64,000 nt of DNA, taken from positions 1 through 64,000 of the forward strand of contig VXIS01000124.1 of assembly GCA_008704415.1 (NCBI GenBank), given 5' to 3'. The position numbers and the translations under genes are program-made. A model generated the notes under the pieces. That model was not told the DNA's origin. It made no database searches and was given only the letters and a program-made list of their open reading frames with translations. This stretch comes from Sphaerosporella brunnea (taxonomy: Eukaryota; Ascomycota; Pezizomycetes; Pezizales; Pyronemataceae). Of this stretch, positions 1-11,742 are shown piece by piece (the first letter of the stretch is position 1; each line of letters starts with the position of its first letter).

Positions 1-862
1 AAAGCTTAACCCGGGACTGCTGATACCTCTGCCGGTTAACTAAGGCCTTGTTGACGCTTGTCGTTCCTAGGATTGTCTTAAAGACTCGAAAATGTATTGT
101 TGTGCTTGTCGTGCTTAAAGTGAGTCGTACTTGTGGTTGTGTCTTGGTTCGTGATATCGATATGTCGTAAATTCGGAAATTTCCTGGCCAGCAGGGCGGC
201 TTCGAGTAGGGGAGAACCAGGTGATCAGTCTGGTCTGAGGATCAAAGATTGTAGGTTGGGTAGAGAGAAAAGATACTGGTCGGAGTGAAAAAAATGTAAC
301 CTTTTCGTGAGCTTATAAGATCCGCTATTTCACAGATGCAAATAAACTCAGAACCGTTTGTGTATCTGACTTGATAAATACCAAGAGAATACTCGCACTC
401 AGGTCACTGATCAACTCAGTATTTATTGATGATAGTCGATACAATCTGGGCTGCTCGAAAGGCCGTATCGAAAGAAGAGAAAAGAATGAATGTAGGAAAA
501 GCTCGTAGCTTTTATAGCCAACGATGCTGAGTACATCATGTGATAACAATCTGGTGGCAAATTCGAAACTAAGGAAAGAATGGTCTAGAAGACCTGCAAG
601 TCTGCCTTGTGGAAACTAGAAGATTCCAAAGTGACGTAGCATCGAAGGGGCTAGAAAGTGCTAGAAACATGGTGATAAAACATAGTAAAGAAAGTAATGG
701 AAACTCGTAGAATGCTGTTATCATACCATCGTTACTGCCTTATAGTTTTATATCTTAGTAAGGAAATACGTAAGAAAGAAACCATAGTAAGTGTAATAAT
801 CTTACACAAAGAATGCGCGGGTTGGGTCGCGGAATTTCCCTGAGGTTGCCCCCGCGACGTCG
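1..862. other. intergenic, no gene seen
   Basis: AT-rich sequence with frequent stops in all frames. I see no coding exon, RNA gene or repeat. If the gene beginning at 863 once had its usual N-terminal half it should lie here, but no matching reading frame is visible. Confidence 0.5.
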
Positions 863-1801
863 ATGATCGTCCAAGGCAACAAGGAAGCAGCAGTGCGTCA
901 GGTCACAACAACAACTCCACATGGGCAAACCCTTTCTACAATGCTATATTGGGCGCTCTCGAATGTACCACCGTGTGATTGCCATCTTCTGCATTTGGAT
1001 CTCGAATGCTGTGGGAGCGACAAAGGCTTCTCGCTGCTGGTCAAATCAAACATCGGCGACACACGGTTGACTTCCTGCGTCCCTGGAATCGAGATGCAAC
1101 TCACACAGGCCAACGATCTTGTATTAGAGGTTGTAACAAGCAACACAGGTACGGTCTGCGCCTCGGATGCCAGTCACAGCCTATGCCAGATGCTCTTCGC
1201 CGCACAGCAAGATCAAGCCAACTACCTCCTCGGAAACTTTGTCGTCAAGAACATCCACAGGCCACAACCATGCGCACCGGCCCACTGTGGCTCGATAACA
1301 CTCCACGACATGATCCACAAGAAAGGAGTGACAACATACGATCGGATGATATGGGCGACCAAGCTCAGTAATGCCGCGCTTTCCTTCTATTCGTCTCCAT
1401 GGATTAAAGGCTGGACAACTCGCACCATCAAATTCTTTGCCGAATACGAACAGTCGCCAGAACCAGCCTCTTGGAAACCACACATCTCAACCACTTCCGG
1501 CTCGAGCGCACCGTACTTTCCCGACAACATTGAAGTGTATTCGCTGGGGGTGATGCTGCTGGAGATCGGAGGATTCGATATCGAAGAGTTTAAGAAGAAG
1601 CCGCAACCCGAGGTGTTGCAGGAGGCATTCGGGGCTATCATGAGGCAGATGGGGCGGCAATACAAGCAGGTTGCACAACGCTGCTTTATGGCGTACCAGC
1701 AGTCGCAGGTACAAGGTGAATCTCCGGAGGATTGCGTAGCTGTGCTTTCACAAGAAGTCACAAAGTTACAGAAAGAGATAGATGCTTGTTTTTCGTTTTG
1801 A
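863..1801 (+). CDS. DUF7580 family protein, C-terminal part (probably 5'-truncated)
   Basis: Single reading frame of 312 aa. The C-terminal half carries the signature of the fungal DUF7580 domain, a degenerate kinase-like fold found in STAND/HeLo-type proteins. It has a helix containing LSNAALSFYSSPWI (about residues 169-182), followed after a gap by a VYSLGVMLLEIGGF stretch (about 226-239), which resembles the end of a kinase C-lobe. The region around ALSNVPPCDCHLLHLDLE resembles the usual entry into this domain, where a Cys/His segment precedes a beta strand. Full-length family members are typically much longer, with a helical N-terminal region. Here nothing in the preceding 860 bases supplies it, so the gene is either a 5'-truncated relic or begins in an unseen exon. 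The function of the domain is unknown; its relatives are linked to heterokaryon incompatibility and prion-type immunity. Confidence 0.6.
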   Translation: MIVQGNKEAAVRQVTTTTPHGQTLSTMLYWALSNVPPCDCHLLHLDLECCGSDKGFSLLVKSNIGDTRLTSCVPGIEMQLTQANDLVLEVVTSNTGTVCASDASHSLCQMLFAAQQDQANYLLGNFVVKNIHRPQPCAPAHCGSITLHDMIHKKGVTTYDRMIWATKLSNAALSFYSSPWIKGWTTRTIKFFAEYEQSPEPASWKPHISTTSGSSAPYFPDNIEVYSLGVMLLEIGGFDIEEFKKKPQPEVLQEAFGAIMRQMGRQYKQVAQRCFMAYQQSQVQGESPEDCVAVLSQEVTKLQKEIDACFSF

Positions 1802-3183
1802 TGATGGGTAATTCCCCCTATAATCAAAAGGGGCCCGAATGTTGGGTTAATTGGCTTAATAAAGGTTCAAAAAATTTCGGTTAATTGTTATGATGCTCCC
1901 AACTTTTGCCCGAAAGGCCTCTCATGCCCCCATGATTCCCCGGTGCCCCCCAAAACACGGCAAATGTTTAATTAAACCCAAGGAAGAGCTGCAGCAGAGC
2001 GGCATTCTACAAGTGCGACTTTTGTGATCTCCCATCTGGCCACAGATTCACCACCTGTAGGATGCACGGTGTGGGCCTTCCAACACTCCCGTGCGCATGC
2101 GTTTGTACGTTGATTGTGCACATCTTCCTTTGCCTTCTTTTCTTTGGTAGGCGACCCGGTCTAGAAATCCTAAAGTTTAAGGAAGCTCGCAACGATCGAG
2201 TGCAACAGTGACGTCAACCAGTGAGAATTCTGAGCTGTTGAGCTGTCACTATTCTCTATCGAACGAGTGACCCATTATGATTATCTCCTTCAAAGACCAA
2301 AAAAAAAACAGTTCGACAAAAACTCATGGGAATAATCCCTTGAGAAAGCCCCGTGAATTGAACCCGCCACCCCCAGGGGTTCCAATCCTTTTTGTACCAC
2401 TACGCCACCGGGGCTTTTTTGCATCTGATTGAAGTCACACGGAATGATGAGACGTGAAAAAACCATCTTCGGCGGCAGCCTGTTAATAATACAAACGTGC
2501 AAAAACTCCGACGTTGTAACGACACATCAAAAACGGAACCTGCAACATGAAGCTACAAAGATATTCGACGAGTCTCGTCCCCTGCTGTGGGTGTAAGCAT
2601 GCCGCGGCAGGCCCCAGAAGCCAAATTCACAAAACCGAAGGTGATGGTGTCTCGACTTTCTTGAGGGCACGGGAGCCGGGAGCCGGGAGCGTCTCAACCT
2701 TAACGGTAAGATTTTTCTCTCTAGCTACTACTACAGTCTGTGGGTGCGGTTGCTGGATTGCGACCCCACATTGGAGCTTACACTCGGACAGCGCTGCAAG
2801 GCTGTACAATTGTATGATCGCATAACAAATTCGAATTGTTCATATCTCCGCACGCGTTTGAGCAAAGTTTGCCGACAATTGCGGCCTTTGTTGAGTTGGT
2901 ACTTCTGAATGATTTGGAGAGGGAGAAATCGGGGGGCGAGAACAGATAGATTATAGGAGCAGAAGAACACCCATAAATCTCACTAGCTCTGCCCGCCGCC
3001 CCAACCAGCCAGAACAACAGAGAATTGTAGGCCTTAATGAGTGATAGTTGGTGAAGACGCGTTGCTACTCACAGTATCATGATGCTGCAGGGTTTTGGGA
3101 ACGCGCCTGGCGATGAAAGAACCACGCAAAGAGACAACCTTCTAATTCTCGTCCTGAATAGCTAAAACGCAATAGCCTTGGAT
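1802..3183. other. intergenic
   Basis: No credible exon on either strand. The only structure I can support is the tRNA-like relic at 2348-2414. Confidence 0.45.
2348..2414 (-). pseudogene. degenerate tRNA-like sequence
   Basis: On the minus strand the first bases GCCCCGG and last bases CGGGGC can pair as an acceptor-like stem. A good polymerase III A box (TGGCGTAGTGG) and B box (GGGTTCAATTC) sit at roughly tRNA spacing. The anticodon and T stems do not pair properly and the element is only 67 nt, so I read it as a decayed tRNA (glycine-like A box) or the head of a SINE, not a working tRNA. Confidence 0.35.
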
Positions 3184-4176
3184 TCAAGCTGTCGCGCAGA
3201 CACCGCCAGTGCAGACCCAGTCTTGATCGCAATCATCCGAAGTTGCACATTTATCTGCAAGGACTCAGCAACTAGCTAACAACGGGCCCCGTAGTTTTGA
3301 ATCAATACTTACCACCAAGGCAATGGCCAATCCAAGTGCAGGCAGGTTGCCCGGTCGGTGTGGAGCTAGGCGTGGTGGTGGTGGTCTTAGTCGACCCACC
3401 GATCCCGGCAGCAGACTTGACATCCTCAAGCGTAGTTCCAATCTGTACCTGATAAATATATGTATCCACTGCAACTGCCTCGCCCCTGTAGGCTCCAAAC
3501 TTGGGATCGGCCTGGCCGGTGAAAAACTGTCCGGTGACTTTGGTCTGACCATTGTCGAATTTCTGCTGGACTCCGTCGAAGTATATCTCAATGTAACCCG
3601 TCGACGCGGTGTTGATGACCAAGCCGATGTGGTAATTCACGCCGGTCGTGAGCTGTTTTCCCCACTGCCGTACCCTTTTCGTGTTGGTGCCAGGCGCTTG
3701 GTAGTTGAATTCAAGTACGTCGCCGTTGAATTCAAGATCCAGGGGGATGTTCTGGAGAGCGGTATTCTTGTATTCTTTCCTGTTGGGCACCTATCAGTGC
3801 CATTTTTTTTGTTTCGAAAAAGTTGACGGAATACCTACCATTGGAAGAGAACCAGGTTATCTGTGACTGTTCCAAGAGAAAATGAGTAGCCAATGTAATA
3901 CGTCTTGTCGGCCGCAGTCTTATCCTTCAGAGCGTGATATTCCGCTCTGATATCACCCTTATCACGGTGAACATGAAGCGCCGTCACACCCTTTGGATCC
4001 GTTCCCAACTTGATGTACAAGTCTGCTCTGTTTGCTGCGACCTTGTCGTCTCTTGCTGCCTCAAGATTTAACAGGCCTAGGGTATCAGGGGCGTCGCCTC
4101 GGGCTGCATTGTAGTCCAGGAGTAGATTGGCAGAAACCAAAATCGGAAGAATGAGGAGCAGGGTTTTGAGGAGCAT
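3184..4176 (-). CDS. secreted polysaccharide lyase, PL20 (glucuronan lyase)-like, with C-terminal Cys module
   Basis: Three exons (4176-3839, 3779-3313, 3254-3184) encode 291 aa. The introns are 59 and 58 bp with good GT-AG ends. Residues 1-16 form a signal peptide (MLLKTLLLILPILVSA). The body is a beta-rich jelly-roll lyase domain. The AEYHAL, LFQWKEY and DTYIYQVQIG segments fit the His/Gln/Tyr-X-Tyr active-site pattern known for PL20 glucuronan lyases, which cleave beta-1,4-glucuronan; this assignment rests on motif memory. A Thr/Ser/Pro linker leads to a six-cysteine module at residues 260-288 (C-x5-C-x4-C-x5-C-x5-C-x4-C), split by intron 2 just after HCLG. The same module, with its intron at the same place, ends the chitosanase at 5965-7320. 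A TATA-like box lies at 4252-4258. Another alginate-lyase-fold family remains possible. Confidence 0.72.
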
Positions 4177-4251
4177 TACGGCGGATTATCTTTTGGAGAA
4201 CGATGTGGGCGTCTAATTGAGGGGAACGCACGTACGTGGGATGAGGTTTTT

Positions 4252-4258
4252 TTATAAG
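4252..4258 (-). promoter_or_regulatory. TATA-like box of the lyase gene
   Basis: TTATAAA on the minus strand, 76 nt upstream of the ATG at 4176. Confidence 0.45.
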
Positions 4259-4758
4259 ATCTTCAAGTAAGTCCCCAGCTTTGCATCCCTGCTTCCAGCG
4301 CATTCCCCAGATCAACGATCGGAGGTCCTCGGAACTATCTATTGGTTAGAAAAGTTTGTAATCACAATACGAATCAGAACCTAATGAGAGTCTCACACGG
4401 CTGCTGCCGCCTGACGATCAGTCGATGAGTATCCGCTCAAATTGGCGTTAAATTAAAAGAAGTTGTTGCAACGTGGCGCGCGTTACGAACTCAATTTGAC
4501 AAACTGGGGTTCTAGTTTGGCGGCAAGGCAGTGTAAGCGCAATCGCAGAATCATGGACGCACAAGAATTCGATCTACCTTGGGACTGAATGCTAAAGAGC
4601 TAAAATTACAGTTATTATGTCGGCCCATGTACATCTGGACACCGGCAATCGGCAAAGTTATCGATCCGTGCCGATCCGGCTCTGCCCATGGAGGGGGGGG
4701 CAGCAAAGTGGCCAAGGGTTCAATAGTGCGCTTACCTTCCATTTAAAATTGACAGATA

Positions 4759-5133
4759 CGTATTGTCCCGGTAATAACGCAATTGCACAGACGCCGAAGT
4801 ATACTGACACATACCGTTCAGCGGGCAGTGAAGCTGTGTGAGAGGCGGTCGGAAGCGACGTGCTTGGACAGTGCTCGACCAGTGGTGGTCAGTAAAACCT
4901 TAAACAGCGCGGAGAGATGGAGACCGCGGCGACAGCCTGAGCGCTCGCTCTTCCCCGTCCCCACCTTGCCTCCAGCGTCTTCGTCGCGTTGACGTCTTTT
5001 TGGCTTTTCACGTCGCGTCTTCGCACTCCAGCTCGCGTCGAAACACTTCCCATCCAGCTTCACTGCCCGCTGAACGGTACGTGTAAGTATACTTCGGCGT
5101 CTTTGCAATTGCGTTATCACCGGAATAATACGG
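4759..5133. mobile_element. MITE (non-autonomous DNA transposon) with ~75-bp terminal inverted repeats
   Basis: The left end (4759-4833) and the reverse complement of the right end (about 5058-5133) match almost throughout. Shared blocks include GATAACGCAATTG-like and GCCGAAGTATACT sequence and a long CCGTTCAGCGGGCAGTGAAGCTG block. The unit is about 375 bp and has no coding capacity. The dinucleotide TA flanks both ends (4757-4758 and 5134-5135), as expected for a Tc1/mariner/pogo-type TA duplication. The apparent ORFs here are only the inverted repeat read in frames. Confidence 0.8.
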
Positions 5134-5135
5134 TA

Positions 5136-5887
5136 TTAGCTTCTCTAGATAGTACTAAGCCCAACCTCTTGTATCGAGACTTCAAGCACCCGACGTTAAG
5201 GAGGTAGCTCTCAGGTAGCTGCTCGCTGGTACCCATCATGGATCATCACCCCACTACCGGGGGGCTTCTGCCACTGAACGCTATCTACACTGGGCCCCGT
5301 TCGGTTCCAGCTCTGGTGCAAGCAACAAGACGTCTGATTCACTAATTATCGTCATCATCCCGCTGTCCATTTTCACCACAATTTCTAGGGCTCAATCAAC
5401 GGTTTCCATCGCCTGTGTGGTGAATTCTCCGTCGGAGAAATGGATCGAAGCATGGGGATGTTTCAAGTTTTCAACCTTCCATATCAGTCAGACGTAATAA
5501 ATAAGCCTTCCTTTGTTAAATAACTAGTATGCAGTGTCTGCAACCGTTCAAGGGGACCCTGGTTATTTTATTGGTGAGCGAATGGCAACAGATATAGCTT
5601 CAGGATCGATGTACTCCCAGGGTGGCATCACCCAGTAAGCTTGCTCAGCGACACCCCTGACTTGCATTGACGTATTTATAATTAAGAACTCCAGCTTACT
5701 GCTATGACTGATTAGTAGTTATTAACTCGCATGCTCGCATTCGGGCTCTCGGAAATTGAAAGCATGCAGTGCGAGCCTGCAGGAACCACAGTACAGTTCT
5801 ATTCCAAGGAAAATTCATCGGCATTCAAGAATACGAGTTTCTCTGACAAGGTTCGTAAAGTAGACAAAATTATCGTGACCCAGTGGA
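5136..5887. other. intergenic, promoter side of chitosanase
   Basis: No coding exon or repeat recognised. It presumably contains the upstream control region of the gene at 5965. Confidence 0.4.
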
Positions 5888-5893
5888 TATAAA
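5888..5893 (+). promoter_or_regulatory. TATA box of the chitosanase gene
   Basis: TATAAA, 77 nt before the ATG at 5965 and followed by a pyrimidine-rich leader. Confidence 0.5.
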
Positions 5894-5964
5894 CCCCACT
5901 ATGCGGCGGTGTACCTTTCAAACACTTCACACTTCCAATCAATTTTTCGACTCTCATTTGCACA

Positions 5965-7320
5965 ATGCGCTACTCATCACTCATCGCTCTTTCTCTTGCC
6001 GTGGTGGGGATACGGGCCTACAACATCCCACCGGCACTCCAGACCTTCTACAACGGAGTCAAGAACGGGGGCTGCAAGTCGTGGTTGGACAATAACCACA
6101 ATTTGCAAGATGGACACGGCCATAAAGGCTTCGGGTTCTGCACCGACACCGCTGGAGCCCTCTACGTTTCTGGTCCTGGCGAACTGGCCGACATGGACAT
6201 TGACTGCGATGGTGCTCATAAATGTACCGGCGACGGAAGCTTTCAATCCGGCACAGCTTTTGATGATATCCTGCAGAGTGGGTTCTTGTGGATCATGATT
6301 CAAAGAGAGCGATTGTTGAGTGTTTTAGGCCAGGGTTATGGTATCGAATCGCTGGATGCTTCTAAACATACTTTCGTTTGTTTATCCCTTTCGTTCCAAA
6401 CAAGAAAGGTCTGATATCAAGCTCAGGTGGTTTTGGGAACCTGCGATGTAGCTGTCGACACGCTTACCGGTGGGCCAATCCAGCCTCTGTCGCTTGTTGC
6501 AGTGGTTTGCAATAACCAATTGCACTACGCTGTCTTCGGCGACACAAATGGTTGTGATGACGACAACTTCACCGGTGAAGCATCGCTTTCCCTTGGACAG
6601 GTAAGTCTGTTCCATGGTGGTGTCGCCGGTGCACACAGAAAATTAAACATCGCTACAGCTATGCTTCCCCAATGAAGGACTAAACGGCGACAACGGCCAT
6701 GACGCCCATGATGTTCTCTGTCAGTGCCGCCGGTTTCAACCGTCACGATTTTTTTTTGTTGACATTTTCAGATCTTGCCTTCACGGGCAAAAATGCCGTG
6801 CCCGGCCCCCACGGTGCAGCTTGGACTGCCAGCAATCCTCAAGACTTCGAAGCAAGCCTCAAGAGCCTGGGCGACACGCTCATCGCAGGGCTGTTTGGTG
6901 GCTCCGGCTCAACTCCCACCACCAATACGGGCCCTACAACGGCCCCGAGCCCCACTAGCTCCTGCACCTGGGCAGGGCACTGTGCCGGTCCGTATTCCAA
7001 GTGAACCCACCATGTGGGTTGGATCCTCAAACTAAGCATGTGCACAGGTGCTACCTGCTCCTCTGACAATGATTGCAGTGATGCCCTCACCTGTCAAAAC
7101 GGAAAGTGTGCGGCTGCCGGCGGTGTAACCACCACTTCGACTCCTAAACCTACACCCACCTGCTCTTGGGCTGGTCATTGTGCAGGTTTGTCTTCTCTGA
7201 ACGAATCCGTTCGATCGATTGTTTTGAGCTGACGAGTGTACTATCAAAGGTGCTAGCTGCTCGTCAGATGATGATTGCAGCGATTCTTTGACCTGCCAAA
7301 ATGGAAAGTGTGCGGCTTAA
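5965..7320 (+). CDS. secreted GH75 endo-chitosanase with two C-terminal Cys modules
   Basis: Seven exons: 5965-6277, 6329-6375, 6427-6600, 6659-6719, 6772-6987, 7048-7185 and 7250-7320, encoding 339 aa. All introns are 51-64 bp. Signal peptide at residues 1-18. The GH75 fungal chitosanase domain (about 19-235) hydrolyses beta-1,4 links of chitosan outside the cell. It shows the family landmarks MDIDCDGA (near 77-84), YGIESLDASKHTF, LSLVAVVCN, YAVFGDTNG, GEASLSL and NGDNGHDAHDVLY. The conserved Asp and Glu of the family lie within the DIDCDG to GEAS stretch. A Thr/Pro linker then leads to two copies of the six-Cys module (residues 263-291 and 309-337). Each is interrupted by a phase-1 intron directly after CAG in HCAG. 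The final exon is 71 nt, the same length as the final exon of the lyase at 3184-4176. GH75 identity is confident; the module's role (substrate anchoring or stability) is unknown. Confidence 0.9.
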
Positions 7321-10300
7321 TTAAAGCCGATGCCTTTAATCCTTGTAACTAGCATGACTTGAGAAATTCGAGAAATTCGATAAACGCTTGTGCACAATGT
7401 CTCTACCAGTAGCTGTCCAAGCATGGGTTGTACCTGCAGCCCTGCAGGCTGACACTCATGATTACTATCCTGGATAAAACTGCAGGAACCAAAGAGTCAA
7501 GCTTCGTATGGAGGCACTATTAGCATAAGCGCCTGCATACGGGATACAAGCAAAAAAGCTTGTTCTCAGTTCAGCCAAGCTCCTGATCACTGATCAATAT
7601 CGCATGTATGAGCACTCGAAGCAGCACCACTAAGGAGCTACTTGCTATTCCCAATCGTCAAACACCAGTATGTATCGAGCTGGATAACCGAAGCCTGGTG
7701 CTGCTTCTCGTCGACTATTTTTAATAATCCATTGTTGTACAGACCTAGATAGCTGAGACTTGTTCCGTTTCAATCCAAGTTGCACTGTTGAGAGCTTCGC
7801 GATCGCTTTGCCAATAGCGGATGCGGTCATCTCCGTTCGCGTTTCAAGTGACGTTTACGCTACTTTCTCTACGTTTTGTGCAACCCGGAATACATAAAGT
7901 ACTCTAGAGTAGATACTCTACAACACAGCATCCTTTTATCCGTAGTTGGTTGGGGGAGAAGATTCATAGGGGCCATCATGGGCCAATGGAAAAAAACCCC
8001 GATAAACGCCCCACATGAACCTCGTCAGAAGTACGGGTGACGACGAACGAGGGGAAAATGGGACCCACAGACTATCACACGGCCTACCTGCGATGTGTAT
8101 CCTCGCGTGCACGCTCATGCGTAATTCCGGGCTTCTAAAGTACCTAGAGTGGTGCGGAATCTATTGCGTGGCTAGGTGATGACATCCATCGTTGCTATTT
8201 TTTATCTGCGGCCCTAGCTGGCGGGGCCGACAAATACCATTTCGATGCACGAATGGGTTTCAATTGGTACGGGAAAATCAACGCTGGAGTCTGAACAGAC
8301 CTTGAACCCGGGTTTCGAGATTCGATCAGATCCCCGCCTTGTACTTAATGCCAAGCTGGTGGTGTAATCATCCAAAACCGTATTGATGCGGGGCGTTACT
8401 GACCATGGGGGTCGAAGGTGGGGATAATAAAGAATTATGCACAACCCAGAGATTTCTTCATCCATTCTTGTTTAAAAAAGCTTAAATCGACACCCATTGC
8501 GCAGTTGTCCACGTCGGCAACTTACTTGCCAAGTTGATCATGCGGAGTCACTCGGGAATACCTATTCCAATCTCCCGTTGACCCCTGGGAGCGGACGCAA
8601 CACACCTTGCGCAGTAAGCCTAATGCTGCCTCTAGATGTGTTAGTACACAGTGACAGACGGTAACCCGAGAGAGTCCGTCCTAAGGTCTCTGAGTGCATC
8701 CATCCGAAAAGCCAACCATCACTCATCCGACTCTTCGAACTCGTGAATTCAAGGCGCCCCAACATCGCATATACAAACACTTTTCAGAGCCAAAATATCC
8801 AGAGTGCCATCTAGCACTCGTAAGAGGATTGGGTCATACAGTTCGGGGTGGAGCATGGGATACTAAAATACGAACCGCTGACGGAATCAATGCGATGTTT
8901 GCATCGGTTTGAACCCCCTAGATGGAAATCGGCGGACTTCCAGCACGTAGAGATATCGCCGTATCCACCGTCTGTTATCAAATTGCAAAAGTTCTAAATT
9001 GCCAGATTGGACTGGATCCTTCGACAACGGGGGACAATAAACTTATCTACCTCCTACCTGCCATATAATTCTCCGGTGCTTTCAGATAAAATCCGCCCAG
9101 GAAGGCAATCAAGCCTAGCGGACCTGTTCGAGACCGCTCCTTACTAGGCTTCGGCCACGCCTTTCCCGCATTACTTGGCCGTTAAACATCGGACTTCTTT
9201 ACCTTCCTGTTTCTTTGCTAAGACACTTCTTTGTGGCTGGGCATGCGAGGTGACTTCGGGATTCGGCGATGCCTGGCGCGCGGTACCGGTCCAAGTCACC
9301 GACACGCGACGTCGACATGTCACTCTATCTATTGTACTGGAAGTCACGCTCACTTGGTGACTAGGTAGCTGTTTGAATGACCAACAAATGTACTGACAGT
9401 GTGACCAAATGATACCGGGTCAATGTCTAGAAAAGAGCTACTCTACTCCCATGGCGATAGCCATCGGCCCCCAGGTTCGGGATGAGGCGGGACTACGGGC
9501 CAGCACGACACACGCAGCCAGGCGGCAAGAGTTCAAGCTTATTTACACCTCCCACACATCGCGATATCTACGAACTGGTACAACCATTTGATCCTGTTGA
9601 TTCACCTTCCAGAGAAACACTAGAAATCGCAAAAGGAATCGTGAGGTTTTTTTTCAGGTCCATGACTATGCTGTCGACGAGCATCTGAACAACAATCCAT
9701 GTGAGTGCTTCTCTTGGCATGGCGGCCGCGGCCGGTACCGCTGACAGGATTGGGAGGTAACTAGTGTTCATAGCGCGCGAGCACGAGCGACATCGATATG
9801 TCGGAGAATTATCAACATACCTAGCCATATTAACAGGTTTTACAGGTGATCTACGGAAGCATCGACGGTTCGTGAGTGCGATTGGTCGGGACTTCGCGCG
9901 TGGATGATGTCGGGGTTTCTAAAGGAAAGAGGATATCATAGCTCTCGCGGCTTTATCATGACGGAATCAAGCACCATAATTGAACACCTCCATGCTTCAC
10001 AAGATCTACCTACTCCCAGTGACAGCAGTTCATCGTTCGTAGGAAATGCACCGCACGGTTTTTGCTGAAAATGTAGCGACGGATGGCCTCCCTAGCATTA
10101 TCCTCATCGCGGGCACCTGACTTCCAGTATCTCTTCTCCTTATAGTCCGCATGAACTCCCCCCAGAGGAAAAAATCACTTCTGGTTTCAGCGTGTCTAGA
10201 TGCGGAGCGTCGTTTTTTTCCGCTTACTGGCATGCGATGCGATATTGCAGATCTATTAGAAGCGCCACTGCGATCCTGGTACCTCGAGACCGCGCTTCCT

Positions 10301-10640
10301 TCCATCGAAGGTAAAAATAGGTCGCTTTGCGGGGAAACAGATAACGGCATTGGCCGATTGTGCAACATCTGCGTCCATGGTTCCACGGCGTATCTCATGT
10401 ACTTTCTTTGACTAACCTCACGATGGCAATGGCACGTGGTTTGTAGATGCGTGCCTGGCCACAGGCACGTTCCGAACCTAGACAGATATGATATCGCCGC
10501 TTGAGCTCATGAATCAGATGGATTCAGGGTATCTGGTTTGCCTATCCTGGAAGGCAGAGCGTCTGCTGAACCTCCCAGCTGAGAGAACCACATGTGTGAT
10601 ACTCACGCTGCTCTTTGTTTGCCTTACAGCTTCAAATGAG
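7321..10640. other. long intergenic region, nothing supported
   Basis: About 3.3 kb without a reading frame that looks coding after considering splicing, and without an inverted repeat, poly(A) tail or RNA gene I can recognise. It may be decayed repeat sequence, but I see no diagnostic remnant. Confidence 0.4.
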
Positions 10641-10647
10641 TATAAAG
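10641..10647 (+). promoter_or_regulatory. TATA box of the M43 protease gene
   Basis: TATAAAG, 119 nt before the ATG at 10760. The intervening leader is rich in C and T, as is usual in filamentous fungi. Confidence 0.5.
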
Positions 10648-10759
10648 TCCAGTGCTCTGTCTCGCACAGAATATCATTCCCTTCCACTGTACTCTCAACA
10701 CCCAGTTGGCCTCGTTTCTCCTACTTCCTCTCTCTACGGCCTCACTATCCTCAGCCATC

Positions 10760-11742
10760 ATGAAGGTCTCCGTGCTTATGGTCTTCGCTGCGGCGACTTT
10801 CGCTACCGCCACTAGAAAGTGCGGCACTGAGGAGCCCACTGCTGAATTCATTGCGACAAGCAATGCAATTCTGGAGAACGCTGCCATGTCCATCCAGGAA
10901 ATCCACGCCCAAGCCATCAATGTCCCTGTCTGGTTCCACGTTCTCCGCTCTGGTACCTCGGTGAGCCAGGGCAACATTCCCGACAAGAACCTCCAGGACC
11001 AGGTTATATCCCACTCCTAACGAAAACTAGATGATGTTGACATAAACCCCTAGTTGAACGTCATGAACGCCGACTATGCCTCTGCAGGTATTAGTTTCGT
11101 TCTGCAAGGCATCACCCGGACCACCAACAGCGCGTGGTACAACGACCAAGCAGAGACTGAGATGAAGTCCTCTCTCCGCAAGGGCAACTACGGCACTCTC
11201 AACGTCTACTTCCAGAAACTCTCCGCGGGAATTCTCGGGTACTGCACCTTCCCCGTCAGGAACCCTAGCGCTTCCGACTCCACCCTCGACGGTTGTGCGG
11301 TTCTGAGCACTTCCGTTCCCGGCGGTTCGAGCACCAACTACAACCTGGGACGGACTGTGACCCAGTGAGCCCCTCCCTTCTCCTCCTCCTTGGAAGTACT
11401 CTTTGCTAACGACGCAACAGCGAGGCCGGACATTGGTTCGGGCTTTACCACACTTTCGAGGGCGGATGCTCCGGCACTGGGGATGCTGTCTCTGACACAC
11501 CGGCCGAGGCCTCCCCCGCTTCTGGGTGCCCTACTGGCCGGGATACTTGTTCTTCTCCGGGTGTTGACCCCATCCACAACTTCATGGACTACACGTAAGA
11601 ACACCGGCGCTTTGCGTTGTCGAAGTTAGACTAGTGCGGAGCGCTGATGGTGACGATGAATAGCTACGATTCTTGCATGACTGAGTTCACGCCGGGTCAG
11701 GCTACCCGCATGAAAACTTTGTTCAACAGTTACCGTACTTAG
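10760..11742 (+). CDS. mep1: secreted pappalysin-like metalloprotease (M43B, MEP1 type)
   Basis: Four exons (10760-11002, 11054-11364, 11421-11594, 11664-11742) encode 268 aa. Residues 1-17 form a signal peptide. The zinc site is created exactly across intron 2: spliced codons give [11 protein letters not shown] at residues 185-195, the HExxHxxGxxH metzincin motif with three zinc-binding His and the catalytic Glu. The NFMDYT segment that follows supplies the Met-turn. VPVWFHVL near residue 60 and [11 protein letters not shown] at the exon 2 start are typical of the M43B extracellular proteases. Family members cleave host or environmental proteins outside the cell; the best-studied relative is Coccidioides Mep1. 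There is no extra C-terminal domain. The symbol is by family resemblance only. Confidence 0.9.
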
